Positions 10,726 through 19,200 of a stretch of 64,000 nucleotides of DNA are shown here, piece after piece; position 1 is the stretch's first letter; each line of letters opens with the position of its first letter. The notes below the pieces were generated by a model, which was not told the DNA's origin, ran no database searches, and saw nothing but the letters and a program-made list of their open reading frames with translations. The position numbers and the translations under genes are program-made. Location: assembly GCA_049516155.1 (NCBI GenBank), contig JBEKTJ010000004.1, positions 1 through 64,000 on the forward strand, given 5' to 3'. Origin of the DNA: Bog-159 sp049516155 (GTDB taxonomy: Bacteria; Acidobacteriota; Terriglobia; Bryobacterales; Bryobacteraceae).

Positions 10726-11934
10726 TCACCTGATTGTGTCCGCCAGGGAGAAGATGGGCAGATACAACGCAATCAACACAAATGCCACAAAACATCCCAT
10801 GAAAATCATGATGGCCGGCTCGATCAACGAGAGAGCCGCGGCCATGCGGGTGTTGACATCCTCCTCGTAGAACTCCGCCACGCTATTCAGCATGGTCGGC
10901 AGCGCTCCCGTGGATTCCCCTACTTCAATCATATCGATCGAAAGCGCCGGAAAAATGCCGGTGGTTTTAAGGGAGGCTGAAAGCGCCTGGCCCTCGCGCA
11001 CCAGTTTGCCGGCCTTATCCAAGGACCGCCGCAGCAGCGGCGTGCCCAACGAATCCGAGGCGGTTTCGAGACCCTGCACCAGGGGAATGCCGCCGGTGAG
11101 CAAGGTGCTGAGCACGCGCGCAAACTGGGCTACCTGATACTTCACCCAGATATCGCCCAATAGCGGCACGCGCAGCTTGACAGTATCGATTTTGGTGCGC
11201 GCCGAATCCTTGCGAGACCACCAGCGGTACAAAAAAATCAGCCCCACCACCGCGGCGAAGACCAACAGAATATAGCTGCGCGCCGTGGTTCCGATGGCGA
11301 TCAGGATGACGGTCACCTCCGGCAACTTCGCCTGCATGCTGGTGTATAGCTGCGCGAAGTTGGGCACCACGTAGGTGACCAGGAACACCATCAGGCAAAG
11401 CGTCAGGAGTACCAGGATGGAAGGGTACATCAACGAAACCAAGACCTTCTTCTTCACCGCCAGGGAAAGTTTTTGATAGGTGATGAAACGGTCCATGACT
11501 TCCGACAGGCTACCGCTTTTCTCGCCAGCCATCACGGTGGTGACGTAGATCTTGGGGAAGATGCCCTGCATGCGGAAAGCGTCGGAAAGCAGCGTGCCGT
11601 TGCGGACTTCGTCGCGCACGGACTTGATGTACGGGCCGAGTTTGGGATCGGTGAGCCGGTCGGCCAACAGGTCGAGCGCCTTCAGGATCGGCAGCCCGGC
11701 GCGGATCAGCGTGACGAATTGCTGATTGAAGATCAGGAACTTTTCGATGTTGAGCTTCTTGCGCTTGGAGAAGCCGACCGAGAGGCCCGCCAATCCGCCC
11801 TTGGTCTTGATCGAGTAGATCAGGAAACCCTGCTGGGTATAACGGTCGCGCAACTCCCGCTCCGAGCCGGCGTTGGCCACCTGCTGGTGGATTTGGCCCC
11901 GTGTGTCGGCGTATTTGAGCAGGAATTCGGCCAT
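10726..11934 (-). CDS. pilC: PilC/GspF inner-membrane platform protein
   Basis: The 402-residue product shows two tandem GspF domains, each helix bundle followed by hydrophobic segments (VSLMYPSILVLLTLCLMVFLV; IEPAIMIFMGCFVAFVLIAL). The first domain contains FLIFNQQFVTLIRAGLPI and the second FARVLSTLLTGGIPLVQGLE, both characteristic. PilC/GspF is the platform on which the PilB ATPase acts. The gene lies one base after the lolA-like stop and nine bases before pilB, in one transcription unit. Confidence 0.92.
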   Translation of the reverse strand: MAEFLLKYADTRGQIHQQVANAGSERELRDRYTQQGFLIYSIKTKGGLAGLSVGFSKRKKLNIEKFLIFNQQFVTLIRAGLPILKALDLLADRLTDPKLGPYIKSVRDEVRNGTLLSDAFRMQGIFPKIYVTTVMAGEKSGSLSEVMDRFITYQKLSLAVKKKVLVSLMYPSILVLLTLCLMVFLVTYVVPNFAQLYTSMQAKLPEVTVILIAIGTTARSYILLVFAAVVGLIFLYRWWSRKDSARTKIDTVKLRVPLLGDIWVKYQVAQFARVLSTLLTGGIPLVQGLETASDSLGTPLLRRSLDKAGKLVREGQALSASLKTTGIFPALSIDMIEVGESTGALPTMLNSVAEFYEEDVNTRMAAALSLIEPAIMIFMGCFVAFVLIALYLPIFSLADTIR

Positions 11935-11935
11935 A

Positions 11936-12568
11936 TTATTGGGCAGTCTCCACCAGCGCCGCGCCGGGCGGCATGTGGAACTGGAATAGCTTGGCTTCGA
12001 GAGGCGGATTCAGCTTTTCCTGATCGAAGTCGAACTGCAGGATGGATTGATCGTAACCGGTTACTTGCACGCTGCGGATTTGGCTGTCCGATCCGACCAC
12101 GAATTCCACTTTCGTATACGGCAGGCTGTCGGTTTTGGGATCGGCGGTGATGCGTGTGCCGCCCGAAACGGAGGCACCGTGGACATTGCGGAACTCCTTA
12201 TCGAAGTGCAACTTGCCTAACAAAAATGCAAGTGGAGCTCGCATGTCGTCGCTTTCCTTGATTTTCATCTTTTCGACCTGCCGGTTACTGGGCGTGTAGA
12301 GCCACAGAAACTTGCCGTCGGAGACGAACAATTTGCCTTCGGGCGACGTGTAATCCCAGCGCATGCGTCCGGGTTTACGCAACAGCAGGGTCCCGCTTTC
12401 CATGCGGCGGGGTTGCCCTGGTCCGGTATATGCCTCACGAAAAACGACTTGGAGGGTTTGGGCGTGATTGTAGCGGGCTTCCACAGCTCTGAGCATCGGG
12501 GCAAGGTCGGGCGATTGGGCCACCAGAGACACGGGCAGCAGGCACATCAGTAGCCGTAGTGGGCTCAC
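11936..12568 (-). CDS. lolA: LolA-like outer-membrane lipoprotein carrier
   Basis: The protein resembles periplasmic LolA, which carries lipoproteins from the LolCDE exporter to the outer membrane. Diagnostic parts are ARYNHAQTLQVVFREAY, the ESGTLLLRKPGRMRWDYTSPE strand pair (read in pieces) and KLFVSDGKFLWLYTPSNRQ. I place the start at a GTG (12566-12568) that gives a plausible signal sequence (MSPLRLLMCLLPVSLVAQ); a TTG at 12682 would add 38 residues without signal character and overlap the next gene. It heads the pilin-assembly operon, an unusual place for lolA. Other LolA-fold proteins, such as RseB-like ones, are possible. Confidence 0.75.
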   Translation of the reverse strand: MSPLRLLMCLLPVSLVAQSPDLAPMLRAVEARYNHAQTLQVVFREAYTGPGQPRRMESGTLLLRKPGRMRWDYTSPEGKLFVSDGKFLWLYTPSNRQVEKMKIKESDDMRAPLAFLLGKLHFDKEFRNVHGASVSGGTRITADPKTDSLPYTKVEFVVGSDSQIRSVQVTGYDQSILQFDFDQEKLNPPLEAKLFQFHMPPGAALVETAQ

Positions 12569-12666
12569 AAAAGAGATGACGCTGCCGGAACGGGGAACGT
12601 GTAGGATTTTGGATGCCTGCGGTGCCGGCGGGTGGTGAGTTTTCTTGGCCGACTGGGGCCGTTTTC

Positions 12667-12936
12667 TTACGAGCTGAGCCAATAAGTTTTTTGTTTACTA
12701 TCAGTTCCAAAAACAGCGAAGCCAATTTGCGCCGCGCGGCGGAACCAGGAACTAGAGTTCTGTTCAGTGGCGATCGCCGGCCCGCTAATTCTGTCGCCGG
12801 TTCCTTTGCCTTCCGCGCGGAGGGCGTCGCGAAGTGTGTCGATGTTGTGCGTGAGCAACTCGACGGTGTTGCTCAGAATCTCATGGCGTTCGGCGATTCT
12901 TTCGAGACGCTCGTCAATGGTCATGTGCTCAGTCAA
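12667..12936 (-). CDS. small predicted coiled-coil protein
   Basis: This 89-residue acidic-to-basic protein is mostly one amphipathic helix in its first half (ERLERIAERHEILSNTVELL) and shows no catalytic motif. Short proteins beginning DERLERI..RHE.L..TVELL recur in acidobacterial and cyanobacterial genomes, often as a conserved hypothetical. A small hydrophobic patch (IGFAVFG) sits near the C-terminus. Function is unknown. It lies between lolA and a 385-base gap on the same strand as the pilin operon, and its reading is moderately supported by the helical heptad pattern. Confidence 0.5.
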   Translation of the reverse strand: MTEHMTIDERLERIAERHEILSNTVELLTHNIDTLRDALRAEGKGTGDRISGPAIATEQNSSSWFRRAAQIGFAVFGTDSKQKTYWLSS

Positions 12937-13321
12937 GTACCTACTCCATTATAGCGTCGGTGGCATGCAGCTTAATTGCCGCTGAGCCTCCGGCGGGCGG
13001 CTTGGTTGTACTTGGGGCTAGAAACGCCGGCATTCCACCATTGAATGTGCGCTCGATTCCGCGCGAATTTCTTGAGAGCCATTTTGCGTCGTGCCGGCCG
13101 CCGGCGCAGATCCTTCAGGGTGTTTTCGTCTTGCCCGGGATTGAGACTAAAGGCAAAACCTGCCGGCACCGCAGGCCAGCTAAGCCGGTGGTCTCAAGCA
13201 TGATGCTAGCAGCCAATCGGAACCCAAAGATGCTAAATCGTTGGTATATTGTCTGGTGCCTGGGAAAGTATTTGACCGAAAACCCCGAGCGGCTTCATTT
13301 CGTTTCCGCAAGGAGAAAAAC
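12937..13321. other. intergenic region without a recognisable gene
   Basis: This 385-base stretch separates divergent small genes. A 65-codon minus-strand frame (12972-13169) is Arg/Lys-rich (LRRRPARRKMALKKFARN) and matches no family I know, so I do not call it. A good ribosome site (AAGGAG) at its right edge serves the downstream gene. No terminator with a T-run or other structure is evident. Confidence 0.4.
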
Positions 13322-13711
13322 ATGGCTGAAACCGATCGCCTCAAGTATTTGCGCTTTGCATTGCTGCTGGTGGGTCTGATCTTCGTAGTCGGGATCTACC
13401 CGCTCACCGTTATTTGGCCGTCAGGCTGGTCGTGGCACACGGGCCAGTCGGATTACCTTCAGATGATTCTGGGCATTTACGCGACGCTGGGGGTGTTTCT
13501 GTTGGTGGCGTCCCGCAATCCGCTCGCAAATTTGAGCCTCATCTGGTTCACGGTGTGGTCCAGCATTGTGCATGGCGGAATTATGGCGGTACAGTCTGTG
13601 GCGAACCCCGAGCACTTGGGACATCTTGGGGGCGACGTACTGGCGCTATTTGTCGTAGCGGCAGTCCTGGCGCTCCTGACACCACGAGGTGCGGCCGCAA
13701 AGCCAGTCTGA
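13322..13711 (+). CDS. small four-helix membrane protein (DUF6632-like)
   Basis: The 129-residue product contains four hydrophobic segments (ALLLVGLIFVVGIYPLTVIW; MILGIYATLGVFLLVA; LIWFTVWSSIVHGGIMAVQ; LALFVVAAVLALL). The WSSIVHGGIMAVQ and HLGGD phrases match a widespread uncharacterised family annotated DUF6632. The ATG at 13322 is preceded by AAGGAG at good spacing. Nothing around it indicates a function; it stands alone between divergent genes. Confidence 0.7.
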   Translation: MAETDRLKYLRFALLLVGLIFVVGIYPLTVIWPSGWSWHTGQSDYLQMILGIYATLGVFLLVASRNPLANLSLIWFTVWSSIVHGGIMAVQSVANPEHLGHLGGDVLALFVVAAVLALLTPRGAAAKPV

Positions 13712-13895
13712 GTAAGAGCCAACAGAATTCCCGAGGCTGGCTCTAGTGGATGGCGGATTTGCCAGCCGGCGATCTCCTCGAGCCCAGTTTAGGGTCCGTG
13801 AGGCCGGATCGCTGGTGCGATGGGCGGCTAGGCCTCCCTCCGACTGGCGCGCGATCCACCCGCAGCCAACTACGTGAGCGGCTATACTGAACTCC

Positions 13896-14882
13896 ATGAA
13901 AGCCTCCGTCTTTAGCCGATACGGCCCCGCGCACGTTGTCGTGATCAAGGACGTTGAAAAGCCAGTCCCCAAGGACGACGAAGTCTTGATAAAAGTTCGC
14001 GCGGCGTCCGTCAATCCGCTCGACTGGCACGCGATGAGAGGTTCGCCTTATATCGCTCGCATGATGGGCGGCATGCGCAAACCAAAGGACACACGCCTCG
14101 GCGTTGATGTGGCCGGCCAGGTTGAGGCGGTCGGAAAGAACGCGGGCCGTTTCAAACCGGGCGACGAGGTCTTCGGACTGTGCAAAGGAGCCTTTGCCGA
14201 ATATGCGTGCAGTTCCGAATCGGCATTTGCCGCGAAGTCGGAACACGTGACATTTGAGCAAGCGGCCGCCGTACCTGTGGCTGCATTCACTGCGTTGCAG
14301 GGTCTTCGCGATAAGGGCCAGATTCAGCCAGGGCAGAAGGTCCTGATCAACGGCGCCTCGGGTGGCGTCGGCACGTTCGCGGTACAGATAGCCAAATCGT
14401 TCGGCGCTTATGTGACGGGGGTCTGCAGCTCGAGGAACGTGGACCTCGTTCGAACACTTGGCGCGGATCGCGTGATTGATTACACCCAAGAGGATTGCAC
14501 CAGAAGTCTCCGAGGCTACGATCTGTTTCTCGACTGTGTTGGGAACCACTCCTTGTTTGCGTGCAGGCGAATCCTAAGTCCCAAGGGGAGATTAGTCGTG
14601 ATTACCGGACCGGACGGTCGCTGGCTCGGTCCTGTGGCACGTCTGCTCAGCGCGCTCGTCCTGTCGCGGTTTGTGAGCCAGAGCCTTGTCCCATTCATCG
14701 CGAAGTCCAGCAAAGAGGACCTCACGCTCATTCAAGAACTCATGGAGGCTGGAAAGGTGACGCCGGTCATTGACAGGTGTTTTCCGTTGAGCGAAGTTCC
14801 TGCGGCTATCCGGTACCTGGAGGAAGGGCACGCCCGTGGAAAAGTAGTCATACTCCTGGAGCAGAATGGCAAGGCCGGATAA
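13896..14882 (+). CDS. zinc-free medium-chain dehydrogenase/quinone oxidoreductase
   Basis: The 328-residue enzyme belongs to the MDR superfamily. The N-terminal GroES-like half has the PVPKDDEVLIKVRAASVNPLD pattern (in part) and GVDVAGQVEAVG. The Rossmann half has GASGGVGTFAVQIAK, the NADPH-binding glycine motif, followed by GADRVIDY. The catalytic-zinc Cys and structural-zinc Cys cluster are missing, so it is of the quinone oxidoreductase (QOR)/zeta-crystallin type that reduces quinones or enones with NADPH. The substrate is unknown. The start ATG is consistent with the family N-terminus (MKASVFSRYGP). It ends 13 bases before the citrate-synthase fragment. Confidence 0.88.
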   Translation: MKASVFSRYGPAHVVVIKDVEKPVPKDDEVLIKVRAASVNPLDWHAMRGSPYIARMMGGMRKPKDTRLGVDVAGQVEAVGKNAGRFKPGDEVFGLCKGAFAEYACSSESAFAAKSEHVTFEQAAAVPVAAFTALQGLRDKGQIQPGQKVLINGASGGVGTFAVQIAKSFGAYVTGVCSSRNVDLVRTLGADRVIDYTQEDCTRSLRGYDLFLDCVGNHSLFACRRILSPKGRLVVITGPDGRWLGPVARLLSALVLSRFVSQSLVPFIAKSSKEDLTLIQELMEAGKVTPVIDRCFPLSEVPAAIRYLEEGHARGKVVILLEQNGKAG

Positions 14883-14895
14883 CTCGCCGAGCCTT

Positions 14896-15066
14896 TTACA
14901 TGCCCGCCGACAGGGCGCGATTCGTGAACTCAGAGTGCCCCGTATAGATCTGGCGCGGCCGGGCGATCTTCTGTTCCGGATCCTCCAGCATCTCCTGCCA
15001 TTGCGCCAGCCAGCCGACGGTGCGCGGAATGGCGAACAGCACCGTGAACATCTCCGGATGAAATCC
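14896..15066 (-). pseudogene. displaced 3' fragment of citrate synthase
   Basis: This minus-strand stretch translates as the last part of a citrate synthase (FTVLFAIPRT, WLAQWQEMLEDPEQKIARPR, RQIYTG). It then diverges into HSEFTNRALSAGM and a TAA at 14896-14898, whereas the intact gene at 19201-20511 ends GYEARNFVPLAERG and onwards. Bases 14938-15066 match 19264-19392 with one mismatch in 129. No start or upstream part is present, so it is a non-functional remnant. The same-orientation copies bracket the LRR-Roc-COR gene. Confidence 0.85.
14938..15066. repeat. 129-bp direct repeat, left copy (citrate synthase 3' region)
   Basis: Bases 14938-15066 equal 19264-19392 except one C/G difference (15043 versus 19369). 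Sequence diverges abruptly outside both ends. The copies are in the same orientation and 4.3 kb apart. Confidence 0.92.
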
Positions 15067-15442
15067 TCAACCTGGGTGCGTTGCGGGCCAGGTTGGCGGC
15101 GGACCCACCGAGGCAGACGCTTCAGGGCGGAGCCCCGAGGCTAGTTGTTCCTGCGATAATCAAAACCGATGGCACGCGTACATCTGATGGATCCGCCTAG
15201 GCGGCCACCGTCGGCACGAAGCTGGCAATCCGTAGAGTACCGGTGGATACCACGACTCGATGTCGCGCAAGCGCAGTTTCGCATTGCCCTCCGCCGAAGG
15301 TTGTCTTCTGTCTCTTCGCTACAACAAGCTGCTGCCGCCAAATTGTGGAGCACATCAGGCAGATTTCGGCGCAGGTCGGAATCCCATTTTTTGGAAATGA
15401 TCCAGTCGTTTTGGCGTAGAGACATTTTACCGAGATGAACCG
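15067..15442. other. island left flank, no recognisable gene
   Basis: This 376-base region lies between the citrate-synthase fragment and the LRR-Roc-COR gene. Open frames exist on both strands (for instance 15141-15425 minus and 15169-15438 plus), but none shows a known motif, a ribosome site or plausible composition. It is the only place inside the repeats where a small recombinase or antitoxin could hide, and I see none. The promoter of the large gene should be here. Confidence 0.4.
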
Positions 15443-18400
15443 ATGTCGGGCCTCGCGCTGCAACTGATCGCCGAAAACAAACGTTCCCGGGCTACCTTCC
15501 TTGACCTCGGCAATTGTGGGTTAACCGAGGTCCCCGCCGAGGTAGGCGAACTGGTCTGGCTGGAGTTCCTGTCGTTCGCAAGCGAATGGTACGAGTGGGA
15601 CGGCCGGGCGTGGCAGCGAAAGGAGAGCCGAAACACTGGCGACAAGAACGACCGTTTAAGCGGGATCGGGCCGTTAAGGGGACTTACTCGTTTGCGGTGG
15701 CTAAGCGTCTCGGGCACGCAGGCCAGCGACCTGGTTCCGCTCGTGGGCCTGTCTGCGCTGCAAACGCTACATGTCTCGAACACGGAGGTCAGCGACCTGG
15801 CGCCGCTCGCGGGCCTGTCTGCGCTGCAAACGCTAGGTGTCTCGAGCACGAATGTCGGCGACCTGTCGCCCCTCGCGGGCCTGTCTGCGCTGCAAACGCT
15901 AAATGTCTCGGACACGCAGGTCAGCGACCTGGCGCCGCTGGCGGGACTGTCTGCGCTGCAAACGCTACATGTCTGGCGCACGCAGGTGAGCGACCTGGCG
16001 CCGCTCGCGGGCCTGTCTGCGCTTGAAACGCTAGATGTCTCGGACACGCAGGTCAGCGACCTGGCGGCCCTCGCGGGCCTGTCTGCGCTGCAAGGGCTGG
16101 ATGTCTCGAACACGCAGGTCAGCGACCTGGCGCCGCTCGCGGGCCTGTCTGCGCTGCAAATGCTAAGAGATTGGCGCACTCAGGTCAGCGACTTGGCGCC
16201 GCTCGCGGGCCTGTCTGCGCTGCAAACGCTAGATGTCTCGAACACGCAGGTCAGCGACCTGGCGCCGCTCGCGGGCCTGTCTGCGCTGCAAACGCTAAAT
16301 GTCTCGCGCACGCCGGTCAGCGACCTGGCGCCGCTAGCGGGACTGTCTGCGCTGCAAAGGCTGGATGTCTCGTACACGCAGGTCGGCGACCTGGCGCCGC
16401 TCGCGGGCCTGTCTGCGCTGCAAACGCTAGATGTCTCGTACACGCAGGTCGGCGACCTGGCGTCGCTCGCGGGCCTGTCTGCCTTGCAAACGCTAGATGT
16501 CTCGGGCACGCAGGTCGGCGACCTGGCGCCGCTCGCGGGCCTGTCCGCGCTGCAATCGCTAAATGCCTCGGGCACGCAGGTCAGCGACCTGGCGCCGCTC
16601 GCGGGCCTGTCTGCGCTGCAAACGCTATACGTCTCGAACACGCAGGTCAGCGACCTGGCGCCGCTGACGGGCCTGTCCGCGCTGCAAACGCTATATGTCT
16701 CGCACACGGAGGTCAGCGACCTGGCGCCGCTGGCGGGACTGTCTGCGCTGCGAACGCTAGGTGCTTGGGGCACGGAGGTCAGCGATCTGTCGCCGCTCGC
16801 GGGCTTGTCTGCCCTGCAAACGCTAAATATCTCGCGCACGCCGGTCAGCGACCTGGCGCCGCTCGCGGGCCTGTCTGCACTGCAAACGCTAGACGTCTCG
16901 CGCACGCGGGTCAGCGACCTGGCGTCGCTCGCGGGCCTGTCTGCGCTGCAAACGCTAGATGTCTCGAGCACGCAGGTCACCGACCTGTCCACACTGGTCC
17001 CCCTGATCACCCGAGGTTGCCCGGTGCGATGGAGTTCAGAGTCATGGGAAGGTCCGGGCATCTACGTCGAGAACTGCCCGCTTACAAACCCACCACCTGA
17101 GATCGTCAATCAGGGTAATGACGCCATCCTCAACTACTTTCGCGAGCGGGCGCGGGGCGAGGTAGACCATTTGTATGAAGCTAAGATGCTGATCCTGGGT
17201 GAGGGTGGGGCAGGCAAAACCAGTTTGCAACGGCGTTTGTACGAGCCCGCCCAGCCGCTGCCCACGGAGAAGGAGACCACCAAGGGCATCTCCATCTACC
17301 GGCACGAATTCACGCTCGGGAACGGGCGGCGCTTCCGCCTAAACGTGTGGGACTTCGGGGGGCAGCAGATCTACCACGCCACGCACCAGTTCTTTCTGAC
17401 CCGCCGCTCGCTCTATCTGCTGGTGGATGACACCCGTAAAGATCATAAGTCGGTATCGGACGAGGGGTTTAAGTATTGGCTGGAGCTGATCGATATATTT
17501 GGCGGGCACAGCCCCGTGTTGATTTTTCAGAATGAGAAGGGCGGCCGCAGCAAGGCCATCGACATTGGCGGTATTAAGGGCCGCTACGAGAACGTGAAGG
17601 AACTCTATGCCGGCAATCTGGAGCACGGGGATGCGGCCGACCGATTGCGCGAGGGTATCGAGTTCTACGCCGCCAATCTCAGCCATATCGGCGAGCAATT
17701 GCCCGCCCGCTGGATCCAGGTACGGGCAGATATCGAGGTGCGCGCGGGCGAGGCGCCACACATCTCACAACACGAGTATTTTGCGATCTACGGCCGGCAC
17801 ATGGAGTTTGATCGAGCGAGAGCGCTACACCTGAGCCGGTACCTGCACGACCTTGGCGTGTTCCTGCACTTTCAGGATGACCCCTTGCTTGCGCGCACAG
17901 TCATTCTGCAAAATCAATGGGCCACCGAAGCCGTTTTCCGGATCCTCGACGACGAAACCGTGAAAGCGCATCTCGGCCGCTTCAACACTGCGGATTGCGA
18001 GCGCCTCTGGCAAGATTCCGTGTACGCCGATATGCATCCCGAGTTGCTGGCCCTGATGCAACGCTTCGAACTTTGCTATGAGCTGAGAGACAGCAGGCCG
18101 CCGATCTGGCTGGCGCCGCAGTTGTTGCCGCCCTCCAAGCCAGGGGAACTTGCCGACTGGGGCCAGCCAGCGGATCTGGTGCTGCGTTATCACTATGGCT
18201 TTCTGCCCAAGGGCGTAATCAGCCGATTGACGGTCAGGCTGCATCGATTTGTATCTAACCCGAATATGGCCTGGGTTACCGGCGTGCTGTTTCAACGCGA
18301 AGGCACCGCGGCGCTGGTGGAGGTGTTGGCAAATGGCAGCGATATCGAGCTGCGCGCCCGTGGGCCGGAGCACAAAGCCCTCCTCAGCGTCATCGCCGCG

Positions 18401-19141
18401 GATCTGGACGCCTTGAACGAGTCGTTCCCAGGCCTGCGCGGCAAGGTTGACAAGCTGATCCCTTGCAATTGCAAACTCTGCCGCACGGCTTCCGTGCCTC
18501 ACTTTTTCTCACAAAAGGCCCTGCTCCAGCGTAAGGAGGACACACGCTTGCGAGTGGAATGCCCCAGCAGTTACGAAGACGTTGATGTGCTGGAGCTATT
18601 GGATGGAATCCGCGTGGACAAGCTGCCGGGCTGGGCGAACAAGGAGCCGGCCGCGGCGCCCCCTCGCACGATTCGCATCTTTCTCGCTTCCTCTGCCGAG
18701 CTACGTGAAGACCGGGATGCGTTCGACCTGTACCTCCGCCAGCAGAACGACCAACTCCGCAAGAAAGGGGTTTATCTGGAGATCGTTCGATGGGAGAACT
18801 TTTTGGACGCCATGTCCGAAACTCGCTTGCAGGACGAGTATAACAGGGCCATCCGCGACTGCGATATCTTCGTGTGTCTGTTCTTCACCAAGACCGGTAA
18901 GTTCACCGAGGAAGAGTTCGATGTGGCGCACCGCCAGTTCCAAGACACGCGCAGACCGCTCATTTACACTTTTTTCAAAGACGATGGCATCAAGACCGGG
19001 CGCATGCCATGGGAAGATCTCATGTCACTGCGGGCATTTCAGGACAAACTCGATAAGCTCGGGCACTTCCGCACTAACTACACCAGCATCGAACACTTGA
19101 AGCTCCAGTTCCGCGACCAGCTCGACATGATACTGGGATGA
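15443..19141 (+). CDS. LRR-Roc-COR protein with C-terminal TIR/DUF4062-like domain (NLR-like)
   Basis: The 1232-residue protein has four parts. Residues 1-79 form an LRR cap (LDLGNCGLTEVP). Residues 80-519 are twenty 22-residue leucine-rich repeats, nearly identical. A Roc GTPase follows: P-loop GEGGAGKT at 586-593, switch-like DFGGQQ at 637-642, and NEKGG near 697 where NKxD/TKxD is expected. A COR region follows and ends with the Cys motif PCNCKLC (C1008, C1010, C1013). Residues 1076-1232 (IRIFLASSAELRED, ALFDLYL-like helix, CDIFVCLFFTKTGKFTEEEF) resemble DUF4062/TIR-like Rossmann effector domains. Known bacterial Roco proteins hydrolyse GTP; TIR-like domains are often NADases in defence. 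A sensing-switch-effector role in defence or self-killing is my inference. It is alone between direct repeats. Confidence 0.9.
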   Translation: MSGLALQLIAENKRSRATFLDLGNCGLTEVPAEVGELVWLEFLSFASEWYEWDGRAWQRKESRNTGDKNDRLSGIGPLRGLTRLRWLSVSGTQASDLVPLVGLSALQTLHVSNTEVSDLAPLAGLSALQTLGVSSTNVGDLSPLAGLSALQTLNVSDTQVSDLAPLAGLSALQTLHVWRTQVSDLAPLAGLSALETLDVSDTQVSDLAALAGLSALQGLDVSNTQVSDLAPLAGLSALQMLRDWRTQVSDLAPLAGLSALQTLDVSNTQVSDLAPLAGLSALQTLNVSRTPVSDLAPLAGLSALQRLDVSYTQVGDLAPLAGLSALQTLDVSYTQVGDLASLAGLSALQTLDVSGTQVGDLAPLAGLSALQSLNASGTQVSDLAPLAGLSALQTLYVSNTQVSDLAPLTGLSALQTLYVSHTEVSDLAPLAGLSALRTLGAWGTEVSDLSPLAGLSALQTLNISRTPVSDLAPLAGLSALQTLDVSRTRVSDLASLAGLSALQTLDVSSTQVTDLSTLVPLITRGCPVRWSSESWEGPGIYVENCPLTNPPPEIVNQGNDAILNYFRERARGEVDHLYEAKMLILGEGGAGKTSLQRRLYEPAQPLPTEKETTKGISIYRHEFTLGNGRRFRLNVWDFGGQQIYHATHQFFLTRRSLYLLVDDTRKDHKSVSDEGFKYWLELIDIFGGHSPVLIFQNEKGGRSKAIDIGGIKGRYENVKELYAGNLEHGDAADRLREGIEFYAANLSHIGEQLPARWIQVRADIEVRAGEAPHISQHEYFAIYGRHMEFDRARALHLSRYLHDLGVFLHFQDDPLLARTVILQNQWATEAVFRILDDETVKAHLGRFNTADCERLWQDSVYADMHPELLALMQRFELCYELRDSRPPIWLAPQLLPPSKPGELADWGQPADLVLRYHYGFLPKGVISRLTVRLHRFVSNPNMAWVTGVLFQREGTAALVEVLANGSDIELRARGPEHKALLSVIAADLDALNESFPGLRGKVDKLIPCNCKLCRTASVPHFFSQKALLQRKEDTRLRVECPSSYEDVDVLELLDGIRVDKLPGWANKEPAAAPPRTIRIFLASSAELREDRDAFDLYLRQQNDQLRKKGVYLEIVRWENFLDAMSETRLQDEYNRAIRDCDIFVCLFFTKTGKFTEEEFDVAHRQFQDTRRPLIYTFFKDDGIKTGRMPWEDLMSLRAFQDKLDKLGHFRTNYTSIEHLKLQFRDQLDMILG
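15680..16999 (+). repeat. 66-bp coding minisatellite: 20 tandem LRR units
   Basis: Twenty in-frame 66-bp units encode the consensus GLSALQTLDVSxTQVSDLAPLA. The first (GLTRLRWLSVSGTQASDL) is divergent and the last (ending TDLSTLV) slightly so. Units match closely at DNA level, with variation concentrated in codons for positions 6-13 of the repeat. Because the unit is a multiple of three, other frames on both strands also stay open here. Confidence 0.95.
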
Positions 19142-19200
19142 TACAGCCGGAAGTACAACGGCGGCCACGCGTGAACGCGCCTGCGGGTGAGATTACCGCC

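Noticed and set aside
9076..10980. 634-residue plus-strand open frame opposite pilB and pilC
   Set aside because: It is the antisense of two well-conserved assembly genes, His/Asp/Val-rich and without domains.
12972..13169. Possible small Arg/Lys-rich protein on the minus strand
   Set aside because: No ribosome site, no family resemblance and biased composition from GC-rich sequence.
15141..15438. Possible recombinase or antitoxin gene beside the LRR-Roc-COR gene
   Set aside because: Both overlapping frames lack recombinase, HTH or antitoxin motifs; the evidence is only an open frame.
15427..17061. Long open frames on the minus strand and in other frames over the LRR array (for example 15427-16179 and 16180-17061 minus, 16171-17100 plus)
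   Set aside because: The repeat unit is 66 bp, so any open frame repeats. The translations are monotonous Ser/Arg/Ala strings with no family match, and the LRR frame has the known domains.
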